Origin: Mycolicibacterium grossiae
GTDB taxonomy: Bacteria; Actinomycetota; Actinomycetes; Mycobacteriales; Mycobacteriaceae
Direction: 5' to 3'
Assembly (NCBI RefSeq): GCF_008329645.1
Contig: NZ_CP043474.1
Span: 3,720,001 to 3,784,000 of the forward strand
DNA length: 64,000 bases
Made by a program: the position numbers and the translations under genes. The notes beneath the pieces were generated by a model. That model saw only the letters and a list, made by a program, of their open reading frames with translations, had not been told where the DNA came from and ran no database searches. Of the stretch, positions 46,138-53,867 are shown one piece after another. The stretch's first letter is position 1; every line of letters begins with the position of its first letter.

Positions 46138-46841
46138 CAGGCGGCGGGCTTGGTGACGGTGACGGCCTTGCCCCAGTCGGTCAGCGTCATCTGCACGCTG
46201 TTGCCCTCGCTCGGGTCGAGCTTGGCCTGGACGAGGTCGTGGTCGCCGTCCTCCTTGATCCACGCGGTGGCGGGGACGTCGCCGGTGGCGCCGATGTTCA
46301 CCAGTCCGTTCACCGCGTCCGCGCCGACCTTGCCGGTCACCTTCACGGCGTCGACCCCGCCGACCTTCTCGCGGCCCTCGGCCTTCGCGTCGCGGAAGTT
46401 GGCGAGCAGGTTGCCCAGACCGGCCTGCGGGCTGAGGATCTTCGACACGTCGTAGATGTCCGCGGCCGGACCGAAGTTCGTGAAGCTGCCGGGCGTCAGG
46501 GCGCCGTAGAGGTCGCCGTCGGCGACGACGAAGTCGACGTCCTTGAAGGTCTGCCCGAAGGCGATGATGCTGGCCTTGCCCTGGGCGGCGACTGCGGGGA
46601 CGTTGGTCAGGTCGCCGCTGAGCGTCTCGATGGGCAGTTCGGCGATCTTGCCCGTCACCGCCAACTCGATGTGCACGCTCTGCTGGCTCTTGGTGAACTG
46701 CTCGGAGTCCTTGACCAGCGTGGCGCCGTCGGGCAGCGGGGCGCTGGACTGCGAGTCCGACGAGCAGCCCGCGACCAGCGCGACCGCGGCCATCAGAGCC
46801 GTGAACAGGGACAGGACAGCGAAGCGGGGACGCGTCTGCAT
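46137..46841 (-). CDS. lprG: lipoprotein LprG
   Basis: 234 residues. A lipoprotein signal peptide ends in the lipobox LVAGC with C26 as the acylated residue. The mature part has the LprG/LppX fold with a hydrophobic pocket for triacylated lipids (SVHIELAVTGKIAELPIETLSGDLT and VDFVVADGDLYGAL strands). It hands lipids or lipoglycans to the cell envelope together with the adjacent P55 transporter. The ATG at 46841 has a TACGAT box 6 nt upstream. Confidence 0.95.
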   Translation of the reverse strand: MQTRPRFAVLSLFTALMAAVALVAGCSSDSQSSAPLPDGATLVKDSEQFTKSQQSVHIELAVTGKIAELPIETLSGDLTNVPAVAAQGKASIIAFGQTFKDVDFVVADGDLYGALTPGSFTNFGPAADIYDVSKILSPQAGLGNLLANFRDAKAEGREKVGGVDAVKVTGKVGADAVNGLVNIGATGDVPATAWIKEDGDHDLVQAKLDPSEGNSVQMTLTDWGKAVTVTKPAA

Positions 46842-46847
46842 GCTTGC

Positions 46848-46853
46848 ATCGTA
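46848..46853 (-). promoter_or_regulatory. putative -10 box (TACGAT on minus strand) for leaderless lprG-P55
   Basis: TACGAT on the minus strand ends 6 nt before the lprG ATG, and no Shine-Dalgarno is visible. Confidence 0.4.
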
Positions 46854-46918
46854 GAGGGTCGACGCCGGTGCGCCGGGGCCCCGCCCGGCCGCCGTGACCG
46901 GACCCGTACGCCCCTCAC

Positions 46919-46924
46919 TAGCCT
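46919..46924 (+). promoter_or_regulatory. putative -10 box (TAGCCT) for ribE
   Basis: TAGCCT ends 6 nt before the ribE GTG at 46931. A GGAGGGG tract abuts the start too closely to act as a normal ribosome binding site. Confidence 0.4.
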
Positions 46925-46930
46925 GGAGGG

Positions 46931-47530
46931 GTGTTCACGGGAATCGTCGAAGAGATCGGTGAGATCGTCGGCAAGGAGGACCTGACCGACGCCGCCCGGC
47001 TGGTGATCCGCGGCCCGGTGGTCACCAGTGACGCCGGTCATGGCGACTCGATCGCGGTCAACGGCGTGTGTCTGACGGTGGTCGAGGTGCTGCCCGGCGG
47101 CGAATTCAGCGTCGACGTCATCGGCGAGACGCTCGACCGATCCAGCCTGGCCGGCATCGGCGTCGGCAGCCAGGTCAACCTGGAACGCGCCGCCGCGGTC
47201 AACAGCAGGCTCGGCGGGCACATCGTGCAGGGGCACGTCGACGGCACCGGCGAGGTCGTCGCCCGCACCCCGCAGCCCGACTGGGAGGTGGTGCGCATCT
47301 CGCTGCCCTCCCCGCTGTCGCGCTACGTGGTCGAGAAGGGCTCCATCACCGTCGACGGCATCTCGCTCACGGTGTCCGGGCTGGGGCCGGACTGGTTCGA
47401 GGTGTCGCTGATCCCGACCACGCTGTCGCTCACCACCCTGGGTACCGCGACCGTCGGTACGCCGGTCAATCTGGAGGTCGACGTCATCGCCAAGTACGTC
47501 GAACGGCTGCTCGGGCAGCGCGCGCAATAA
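46931..47530 (+). CDS. ribE: riboflavin synthase alpha chain
   Basis: 199 residues; dismutates two 6,7-dimethyl-8-ribityllumazines to riboflavin. Two tandem lumazine-binding barrels are seen, each with the MFTGIVEEIG / GHIVQGHVDGTGEV signature. The first starts at residue 1 and the second at about 98. NGVCLTVVE and DGISLTVSG are the matching strands. Known as ribC in M. tuberculosis. ribBA starts 118 nt downstream. Confidence 0.96.
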   Translation: MFTGIVEEIGEIVGKEDLTDAARLVIRGPVVTSDAGHGDSIAVNGVCLTVVEVLPGGEFSVDVIGETLDRSSLAGIGVGSQVNLERAAAVNSRLGGHIVQGHVDGTGEVVARTPQPDWEVVRISLPSPLSRYVVEKGSITVDGISLTVSGLGPDWFEVSLIPTTLSLTTLGTATVGTPVNLEVDVIAKYVERLLGQRAQ

Positions 47531-47648
47531 CTCACCCGTCCCAGTGGTTCATACTTGTGTCGGTTCCATGGTCCCGGGCGACTCGGGGACACCCCGCCGC
47601 AGCCGGCGGAGCGTGCTCCCGCACCCGCCCCTTCGAAGTAGGTGACGT

Positions 47649-48977
47649 ATGACGAGGCTTGATTCCGTCGAGCGGGCGATAGCCGACATCGCGGCCGGCA
47701 AGGCCGTGGTCGTCATCGACGACGAGGACCGCGAGAACGAGGGCGACCTCATCTTCGCCGCCGAGAAGGCCACCCCCGAACTCGTCGCGTTCATGGTGCG
47801 CTACACGTCGGGCTACCTGTGCGTCCCGCTCTCCGGGGAGGTCTGCGACCGCCTCGGCCTGCTGCCGATGTACGCGGTCAACCAGGACAAGCACCAGACC
47901 GCCTACACCGTCACCGTCGACGCCAAGAAGGGCGTCGGCACCGGCATCTCGGCGTCGGACCGCGCCACTACGATGCGCCTGCTGGCCGACCCGACCGTCG
48001 GGCCCGACGACTTCACCAAGCCCGGCCACGTCGTGCCGCTGCGCGCGAAGGACGGCGGCGTGCTGCGCCGCCCCGGGCACACCGAGGCCGCGGTGGACCT
48101 GGCCCGGCTGGCCGGTCTGCAGCCGGCGGGCGCCATCTGCGAGATCGTCAGCCAGAAGGACGAGGGCTCGATGGCGCAGACCGACGAGCTGCGCGTCTTC
48201 GCCGACGACCACGACCTCGCGCTGATCTCGATCGCCGACCTCATCGAGTGGCGCCGCAAGCACGAGCGGCACATCGAGCGGATCGCCGAAGCGCGCATCC
48301 CCACGCGTTACGGCGAGTTCCGTGCCGTCGGCTACACCAGCATCTACGACGACGTCGAGCACGTCGCCCTGGTCCGCGGCGACGTGTCCGGCCCGGAGAC
48401 CGACGGCCACGACGTGCTGGTCCGGGTGCACTCGGAGTGCCTCACCGGTGACGTGTTCGGCTCCCGGCGCTGCGACTGCGGGCCGCAGCTGGACGCCGCG
48501 ATGGCGATGGTGGCGCGCGAGGGGCGCGGGGTGGTGCTGTACATGCGCGGGCACGAGGGCCGCGGCATCGGCCTCATGCACAAGCTGCAGGCCTACCAGC
48601 TGCAGGACGCCGGCGACGACACCGTCGACGCCAACCTCAAGCTCGGCCTGCCCGCCGACGCCCGGGACTACGGCATCGGCGCGCAGATCCTCGTCGACCT
48701 CGGCATCAAGAGCATGCGGCTGCTGACCAACAATCCGGCCAAGCGCGTCGGGCTCGACGGCTACGGCCTGCACATCATCGAGCGCGTGCCGCTGCCGGTC
48801 CGCGCCAACAGCGAGAACATCCGCTACCTCATGACCAAGCGCGACCGGATGGGCCACGACCTGACCGGGCTCGACGACTACGACGAGGCCGTGAAGATGA
48901 GCGGTTACGACGAGGCCGTCTACCTGCTGGGCGACCGCCTGCCCCCGACCGCCGACGAGACCGGAGGCACCCCGTGA
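47649..48977 (+). CDS. ribBA: bifunctional 3,4-dihydroxy-2-butanone-4-phosphate synthase / GTP cyclohydrolase II
   Basis: 442 residues; supplies both precursors of riboflavin. The DHBP synthase half (about 1-205) has VVIDDEDRENEGDLIFAAE and SASDRATTMRLL. The GTP cyclohydrolase II half has the zinc cysteines C264, C275 and C277 (ECLTGDVFGSRRCDCGPQL) and RGHEGRGIGL. The ATG at 47649 follows GTAGGTG. No FMN riboswitch is recognisable in the 118-nt space before it. ribH overlaps the 3' end by 4 nt. Confidence 0.97.
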   Translation: MTRLDSVERAIADIAAGKAVVVIDDEDRENEGDLIFAAEKATPELVAFMVRYTSGYLCVPLSGEVCDRLGLLPMYAVNQDKHQTAYTVTVDAKKGVGTGISASDRATTMRLLADPTVGPDDFTKPGHVVPLRAKDGGVLRRPGHTEAAVDLARLAGLQPAGAICEIVSQKDEGSMAQTDELRVFADDHDLALISIADLIEWRRKHERHIERIAEARIPTRYGEFRAVGYTSIYDDVEHVALVRGDVSGPETDGHDVLVRVHSECLTGDVFGSRRCDCGPQLDAAMAMVAREGRGVVLYMRGHEGRGIGLMHKLQAYQLQDAGDDTVDANLKLGLPADARDYGIGAQILVDLGIKSMRLLTNNPAKRVGLDGYGLHIIERVPLPVRANSENIRYLMTKRDRMGHDLTGLDDYDEAVKMSGYDEAVYLLGDRLPPTADETGGTP

Positions 48978-49450
48978 GCGGTACCGGCGTCCCGGAGATG
49001 CCCGTCGTCGACGCCTCCGGCGTCAGCCTCGCCATCGTGGCGAGCACGTGGCACGACCGCATCTGCACCGCGCTGCTCGACGGTGCCCTGCGCACCGCCA
49101 AGGAGTCCGGCGTCGACGAGCCGACCGTGGTGCGCGTGCTCGGCGCCATCGAGATCCCGGTCGTCGCACAGGCTCTCGCGAGCCGGCACGACGCGGTCGT
49201 TGCGCTCGGCGTCGTGATCCGCGGGCAGACGCCGCACTTCGACTACGTGTGCGACGCCGTCACCGCCGGCCTGACCCGGGTGTCACTCGACGAGTCGACC
49301 CCGGTGGCCAACGGGGTGCTGACCGTCAACGACGAGCAGCAGGCCGTCGACCGTGCGGGACTGCCCGGCTCGAGCGAGGACAAGGGCGCCCAGGCCGCCG
49401 CGGCGGCGCTGTCGACCGCGCTGGTGCTGCGCGACATCCGGACGTCGTGA
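48974..49450 (+). CDS. ribH: 6,7-dimethyl-8-ribityllumazine synthase
   Basis: 158 residues; condenses the RibD product line with DHBP. Active-site segments VASTWHDRICTALLDGA, VVRVLGAIEIPVVAQALA and VALGVVIRGQTPHFDYVCDAV (with the catalytic His) are intact, and NGVLTVNDEQQAVDRAG follows. It should form the icosahedral or pentameric lumazine synthase. The GTG at 48974 overlaps the ribBA stop. Confidence 0.97.
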   Translation: MSGTGVPEMPVVDASGVSLAIVASTWHDRICTALLDGALRTAKESGVDEPTVVRVLGAIEIPVVAQALASRHDAVVALGVVIRGQTPHFDYVCDAVTAGLTRVSLDESTPVANGVLTVNDEQQAVDRAGLPGSSEDKGAQAAAAALSTALVLRDIRTS

Positions 49451-49896
49451 CCGCGACGGAGACCTGGGACCTCGAGGTGCGGCCGCACCTCACGCCGTAC
49501 TTCGCCTACGGCGCCGCATTCCTCATCGCGGCCGCCCACATCGCGGTGGGGTTCCTGCTCAAGGTCGGGTCGAGCGGCGTCATCTTCCGGACCGCCGACC
49601 AGGTGGGCATTGCGGTGCTCGGCATCATCATCGCCGCCCTGGTCCTGCTGTTCGCCCGGCCCCGGCTGCGGGTCGGTCCCGCCGGCATCGGCGTGCGAAA
49701 CCTGGTCGCCGAGCGCGTCATTCCGTGGTCCGAGGTGGTCGACGTGTCCTTCCCCGTCGGCGCCCGCTGGGCCCGGGTCGACCTGCCCGACGACGAGTAC
49801 GTCCCGGCGATGGCGGTGCAGGCCGTCGACAAGGGCCGCGCCGTGGACGCCATGGACCGCATCCGCGACCTGGTGACGCGCTACCGGGTCAGTTGA
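49447..49896 (+). CDS. membrane protein with PH domain (Rv1417-like)
   Basis: 149 residues. Two transmembrane helices (about 17-40 and 51-70) are followed by a bacterial PH-like domain with RLRVGPAGIGVRNLVAERVIPWSEVVDVSF. Function unknown. It is translationally coupled to ribH by a 4-nt overlap, as its homologue is in M. tuberculosis. Its 3' end overlaps the convergent GNAT gene by 8 bp. Confidence 0.87.
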   Translation: MTATETWDLEVRPHLTPYFAYGAAFLIAAAHIAVGFLLKVGSSGVIFRTADQVGIAVLGIIIAALVLLFARPRLRVGPAGIGVRNLVAERVIPWSEVVDVSFPVGARWARVDLPDDEYVPAMAVQAVDKGRAVDAMDRIRDLVTRYRVS

Positions 49897-50359
49897 CGTC
49901 GAGGCGCATCGTGATCTCGTCCGCGCGGACCACCGCGGCGCCGTCGTCGACGGTGAACCCGAGCCCCTCGTAGACGTCGCGGGCGGGGCGGTTGTCCAGC
50001 TCGACGCGCAGCGTCACCGTGGCCGCGTGCTGCTCCCGCGCCCACGCCACCGCGGTGCTCACCAGGTCGCGGGCCAGGCCGCGGTGCCGCGCCGCCGGCT
50101 CGAGCCACAGCGAGTACAGGTACACCGAGGCGGTGCCGTCGCGCTGCGCACCGATCAGGCCCACCATCTCGTCGTCGACGAGGGCGGCGAACTGCGCGTG
50201 CGCCCGCAGCCGCCGACGCCACTGCGCGGCGGTGAACGCGGACTCGTCGTCGTACTGCCGGTCGCGGGTGCCGAGGGTGTCGCCGAGCGCCCGCAGCCGG
50301 AGCACGGCGAAGTCCCGCCAGTCGGCTTCGGTGAGTCTCCTCACGAGTGCGCGGGCCAT
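49889..50359 (-). CDS. GNAT family N-acetyltransferase
   Basis: 156 residues. The acetyl-CoA motif A is recognisable as VYLYSLWLEPAARHRGLARDLV (the R/Q-x-x-G-x-A element is RHRGLA, about residues 86-100). DNRPARDVYEGLGF is the C-terminal motif B. Acceptor unknown. GAGGAACGGAG lies upstream of the ATG on the minus strand. The gene stands where M. tuberculosis has lprH, and diverges from the murL cassette with only 48 bp between starts. Confidence 0.87.
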   Translation of the reverse strand: MARALVRRLTEADWRDFAVLRLRALGDTLGTRDRQYDDESAFTAAQWRRRLRAHAQFAALVDDEMVGLIGAQRDGTASVYLYSLWLEPAARHRGLARDLVSTAVAWAREQHAATVTLRVELDNRPARDVYEGLGFTVDDGAAVVRADEITMRLDVN

Positions 50360-50392
50360 GCGGCGTCTCACCGCTCCGTTCCTCGGGTGCGT

Positions 50393-50398
50393 TAGAAT
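50393..50398 (+). promoter_or_regulatory. putative -10 box (TAGAAT) of the murL-murD2 cassette
   Basis: TAGAAT ends 9 nt before the GTG at 50408, and no Shine-Dalgarno is present between. The transcript should begin at or within a few bases of the start codon. Confidence 0.45.
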
Positions 50399-50407
50399 TC
50401 GCTGATA

Positions 50408-51181
50408 GTGACCGATTTTCGCATGCCGACCGACGTCGGGCGCCAGGGCGTGGCGACACTGGACGCACCGGTGGTCTCCGTGGCGCAGCTGATCGCCCAG
50501 CCGGGTACCCATCCCACTCTCCGCGTGCCGGTCCGGGTGGGCGCCGGTGTCGCCGGTGTCGAGGTGGCGGCGGCCTGGCGCCACCTCGCCGAGACCGCCG
50601 ACTTCTTCGGCGTCGCGATGCCCGACGCCGAAGCGTTCGCCGCAAAGATCGCCTCGGCCCTCGCCGACCCGCCTGCCGACACCGTCGTGCTCACCGTGAC
50701 GCTGTTCGGCGGCGACGGAGCCACCCTTGTCGCGGCGCGGACCGAGCCGGTGCCCGTCGGACCGCTGCCGCCCGTGCGGATCGTCGCGTGCGACGTGCCG
50801 GGGGTCGTGCCCGACGCCGACGCACCGCCGTGGCGGCGGCTGGCGGCGCGCACCACCAGCGCCGCCGAACGCGACCAGCTGCACCGCTGGCTGGCCGGTC
50901 GCGACGCCGCCGACGCGGTGCCCACCGATCCCGGCGGCGCGCCGTATTTGGGTGCCCTGGTGTTCGACACCGACGCCGGTCTTGTGGGCATGGACCGCCC
51001 CGAACCGCACCCGCTGCTCGAGCAGGCCGCCGCCTGCGGGCTGCTGCCCGCCGTGGCGCGCGCCGCGCGGCGCCCCGCCGCGCCCCGGCGGGCGTGGTGG
51101 GTGTCGCCCGGCTTCGGCGTCCACCCCGTCGCCCGGCTCGGCGACGCGGCGCTGGACACCACCGTGGCGGTGCCGGCATGA
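50408..51181 (+). CDS. uncharacterised protein, first gene of the murL-murD2 cassette
   Basis: 257 residues, no signal peptide or membrane helix; I do not recognise it with confidence. Several stretches recall fold type IV PLP aminotransferases: the helix-strand at about 58-110 (WRHLAETADFFGVAMPDAE, then DTVVLTVTLFGGDGATLV), LAARTTSAAERDQLHRWL at 146-162 and PLLEQAAACGLLPAVARA at 202-219. The lysine expected before the TT pair is an arginine, so PLP catalysis is doubtful. GTG (50408) and ATG (50423) are both possible starts. It overlaps murL by 4 nt and so probably acts with it. Confidence 0.7.
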   Translation: MTDFRMPTDVGRQGVATLDAPVVSVAQLIAQPGTHPTLRVPVRVGAGVAGVEVAAAWRHLAETADFFGVAMPDAEAFAAKIASALADPPADTVVLTVTLFGGDGATLVAARTEPVPVGPLPPVRIVACDVPGVVPDADAPPWRRLAARTTSAAERDQLHRWLAGRDAADAVPTDPGGAPYLGALVFDTDAGLVGMDRPEPHPLLEQAAACGLLPAVARAARRPAAPRRAWWVSPGFGVHPVARLGDAALDTTVAVPA

Positions 51182-52518
51182 CCGCGCCGTTCGACCCGGC
51201 CGCCTACCGGGCGCTGAGCATCGACGGCTACGAGCTGGCCGAGGGCCGGTTCACCGCCCAGTACACGCTGCGGGGTCGCGCTCCCGGCGTCGACGTCACC
51301 TTCGCCGAGGTCGTCGACTTCGGCCCGGACTTCCCGCGACCGGTCGACGACCGGCTGTTGCGCCTGCTGGCCCTCACCTGCTCGCCGAGCTACTACAAGG
51401 CCGCCGCGCCGGCGCACATCGAGATCGCCTTCCCGACCCACCCCTTCGAGCGGGACTACCTGCGCGAGCTGATCGCCGGGGGACTGGGCGAGTTCGCCTA
51501 CCGCAACCAGCTGCCCGACGCGCTGACCCCGGAGGTCTCCGGTCCGGACGCCGCGGGCGGGCCGGTGCGCCCGCCGGACGCCTTCGACGCCGCTCGCCCG
51601 CCGCTGGTGCCCGTCGGCGGCGGCAAGGACTCGGTGGTCACCATCGAGCTGCTCAAGGGGCACGGTGTCGAGCCGATGCTGTTCAGCGTCAACGACTTCG
51701 AGCCCATCGACCGCTGCATCGAGATCAGCGGGTGCGACAGCACCCGGGTGCGCCGGACCGTCTCCCGGACGCTCATCGAGGTCAACGCGATGGGCGCACT
51801 CAACGGGCACGTGCCGGTCACGGCGATCAACAGCGTGATCGGTCTCATCGTCGCCGACGCACTGGGTCTCGGGCCCGTCGTGTTCTCCAACGAACGCTCC
51901 TCGAACGTCGGCAACGTCGTCTGGCACGGTCGCGACGTCAACCACCAGTGGTCCAAGAGCATCGTGTTCGAGACGCTGCTGCGCGACACGCTGCGCCGGC
52001 ACGAGCTGAACCCGGACCGCTACTTCTCCCTGCTGCGGGCGCTGTCGGAGTCGGAGATCGCGAATCGCTTCCGCGCCTTCGAGCAGTACTTCGGCGCGTT
52101 CATCAGCTGCAACCGGCCCTTCGCGCTCGATCCGCAGCGCCGCGCCGCGTCCTGGTGCGGCCACTGCCCGAAGTGCCTCTTCGTCTTCCTGCTGATGGCA
52201 CCGCGGCTGGGCCGGGTGCGGCTGGAGAAGATCTTCGGCCGCAACGTGTTCGCCGACGCGGACAACCTGCCCGGCATCGAGGACATCGTCGGCGTCGGCG
52301 CCCACAAGCCCTTCGAGTGCGTCGGCGAGTACTACGAGGCCGCCGAGGCGATGCTGGCGGTGCTCGACGACCCGGACTGGGGCGGACTGGCCCTGGTGGA
52401 GGCGCTGCGACCGCAGCGCGACCGCCTCGCCTCGGTCGCCGCGAGCGACGACCCGTCGGTGCCGCCCGTGCACTACGTGCCGCCGCGCTACGCCGCGGTG
52501 CTGGACCCCGGGCGGTGA
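51178..52518 (+). CDS. murL: UDP-N-acetyl-alpha-D-muramoyl-L-alanyl-L-glutamate epimerase MurL
   Basis: 446 residues. MurL, characterised in Xanthomonas oryzae, epimerises the terminal L-Glu of UDP-MurNAc-L-Ala-L-Glu to D-Glu in an ATP- and Mg2+-dependent reaction. The evidence here is an ATP-pyrophosphatase-type P-loop GGGKDS (147-152), the NDFEPIDRC segment, SNERSSNVGN at 237-246 and the cysteine cluster C327-x2-C330-x2-C333 (SWCGHCPKC), with CNRPF before it. A MurD-type ligase follows 7 nt downstream, exactly the known MurL partnership. The start overlaps the preceding gene (ATGA). Confidence 0.85.
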   Translation: MTAPFDPAAYRALSIDGYELAEGRFTAQYTLRGRAPGVDVTFAEVVDFGPDFPRPVDDRLLRLLALTCSPSYYKAAAPAHIEIAFPTHPFERDYLRELIAGGLGEFAYRNQLPDALTPEVSGPDAAGGPVRPPDAFDAARPPLVPVGGGKDSVVTIELLKGHGVEPMLFSVNDFEPIDRCIEISGCDSTRVRRTVSRTLIEVNAMGALNGHVPVTAINSVIGLIVADALGLGPVVFSNERSSNVGNVVWHGRDVNHQWSKSIVFETLLRDTLRRHELNPDRYFSLLRALSESEIANRFRAFEQYFGAFISCNRPFALDPQRRAASWCGHCPKCLFVFLLMAPRLGRVRLEKIFGRNVFADADNLPGIEDIVGVGAHKPFECVGEYYEAAEAMLAVLDDPDWGGLALVEALRPQRDRLASVAASDDPSVPPVHYVPPRYAAVLDPGR

Positions 52519-52525
52519 GCCCCGC

Positions 52526-53857
52526 GTGAGACCGGACCTGCACGGCCGCACCGTCGGCATCTGGGGTCTGGGGCGCGAGGGCATGTCCATGGCCGACGTC
52601 GCCGCCGCGGCCGGGGCCGCGCGGATCGTCGCGGTCGACGACGCCGGGCGCGTGCCGTTCACGACGCCCCAGGGCATCGACGGGCTGGAGGTGTTCCGCG
52701 GGCCCGAGCACCTGGCGCTGCTGCGCACCTGCGACGTGGTGTTCGTCAGCCCCGGCGTGCCGTGGCGGCAGCCCGCGTTCGCCGACCTGCGCACGTCCGG
52801 GGTGCGGGTGTCGAGTGCCGCGGACTGGTTCGTCACGCGCTTCGCCGCGCAGACCATCGGCGTCACCGGCACCAAGGGCAAGTCGACCACCGCGTCGTTC
52901 CTCGGCCACCTGCTGCGCGCCGTCGGCGTCGACGCCGTCGTGGCCGGCAACATCGGCACGCCACTGTCCGACCTGGAACCGGCCCCCGGCCAGGTCGTCG
53001 TCGCCGAGGTGTCCAGTCAGCAGGCCGCCCTGCTGACCGCGTCGCCCGCGGTGGCGGTGATCACCAACCTGTTCTCCGACCACCTGGACTGGCACGGCGA
53101 CCCGGCGGCCTACCACGCCGCGAAGGCCAACGTCTTCCGCCTGGGCGCGCGGGCGCTGGTGTGCCCGCCCGAGGTGCCCACCCGGCTCGCCGCCATCGGC
53201 ATCGACGAGCTGCCGCCGACGCTGCGCCTGGTCGAACCGGCCGACGTCCGGCCACTGCCCGGCCAAGGCGTGATGTCGTACCCGCACAACGCGGTCAACG
53301 GCGCGCTCGCCGCCGCGGCGGCCGAGGTGTTCACCGGCGCGCCCGTGCCGGCGGAGGTGGTCGACGCTGCGGCGCGCGACTTCGCCGGGCTCCCGCACCG
53401 ACTGCAGACGGTGCGGGTGACCGGCCCGGCCGAGCACCCGGTGCGCTGGATCGACGACACGCTCGCCACGACGGGGGAGAGCGTGGTCGCCGCCCTGCGC
53501 GCGATGCCGCCCGACGCCACCGTGGCGCTCATCGTCGGCGGCATGGACCGCCGGCTCGACTACCGCCAGGTCGACGAGCACCTCTGCAGCGGCGTGACGA
53601 ACGTGACGCTCATCCAGTCGCCCAGCAACGGCGCCCGGATCGGCGAGCGCTTCGCCGCGGCGCACCCCGAACGCACCCACCTCGTGGACAGTCTGGAGGC
53701 CGCGGTCCGCACCGCCGCCGCGGTGCCCGGCGTCGACGTGGTCTTGCTCTCACCCGGCGCCGCCAGCTACGACCTGTTCGCGAACTACGAGGCCAAGGGC
53801 GCGGCGTTCGCCGGCTTCGTCGACGGGCTGTCGAGCGGCGTCGTCGGGTCGAACTAA
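52526..53857 (+). CDS. murD2: UDP-N-acetylmuramoyl-L-alanine--L-glutamate ligase MurD2
   Basis: 443-residue Mur ligase. An N-terminal Rossmann-like domain (VGIWGLGREGMSMADV) precedes the ATPase core with VTGTKGKSTT (113-122) and TNLFSDHLDWHGD (180-192). K200 in YHAAKANVF is the expected carbamylated lysine, and the C-terminal domain contains GGMDRRLDY and LLSPGAASYDLFANYEAKG. Ordinary MurD adds D-Glu. Linkage to murL implies the MurD2 type, which adds L-Glu. Its stop overlaps the -10-like box of uvrC. Confidence 0.85.
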   Translation: MRPDLHGRTVGIWGLGREGMSMADVAAAAGAARIVAVDDAGRVPFTTPQGIDGLEVFRGPEHLALLRTCDVVFVSPGVPWRQPAFADLRTSGVRVSSAADWFVTRFAAQTIGVTGTKGKSTTASFLGHLLRAVGVDAVVAGNIGTPLSDLEPAPGQVVVAEVSSQQAALLTASPAVAVITNLFSDHLDWHGDPAAYHAAKANVFRLGARALVCPPEVPTRLAAIGIDELPPTLRLVEPADVRPLPGQGVMSYPHNAVNGALAAAAAEVFTGAPVPAEVVDAAARDFAGLPHRLQTVRVTGPAEHPVRWIDDTLATTGESVVAALRAMPPDATVALIVGGMDRRLDYRQVDEHLCSGVTNVTLIQSPSNGARIGERFAAAHPERTHLVDSLEAAVRTAAAVPGVDVVLLSPGAASYDLFANYEAKGAAFAGFVDGLSSGVVGSN

Positions 53858-53860
53858 CCT
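53855..53860 (+). promoter_or_regulatory. putative -10 box (TAACCT) for leaderless uvrC
   Basis: TAACCT contains the murD2 stop codon and ends 7 nt before the uvrC GTG at 53868, with no Shine-Dalgarno. Confidence 0.45.
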
Positions 53861-53867
53861 GGAACCC

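Noticed and set aside
47531..47648. Possible FMN riboswitch upstream of ribBA
   Set aside because: The conserved RFN-element segments (AGGG-GAAA-type blocks) are absent, and the 118-nt gap is too short for a full RFN element plus expression platform.
52526..53857. Displaced copy of the ordinary murD from the division/cell wall cluster
   Set aside because: No other dcw genes are nearby, and the direct linkage to a MurL homologue makes the MurD2 interpretation better, although the ligase specificity itself cannot be read from sequence.
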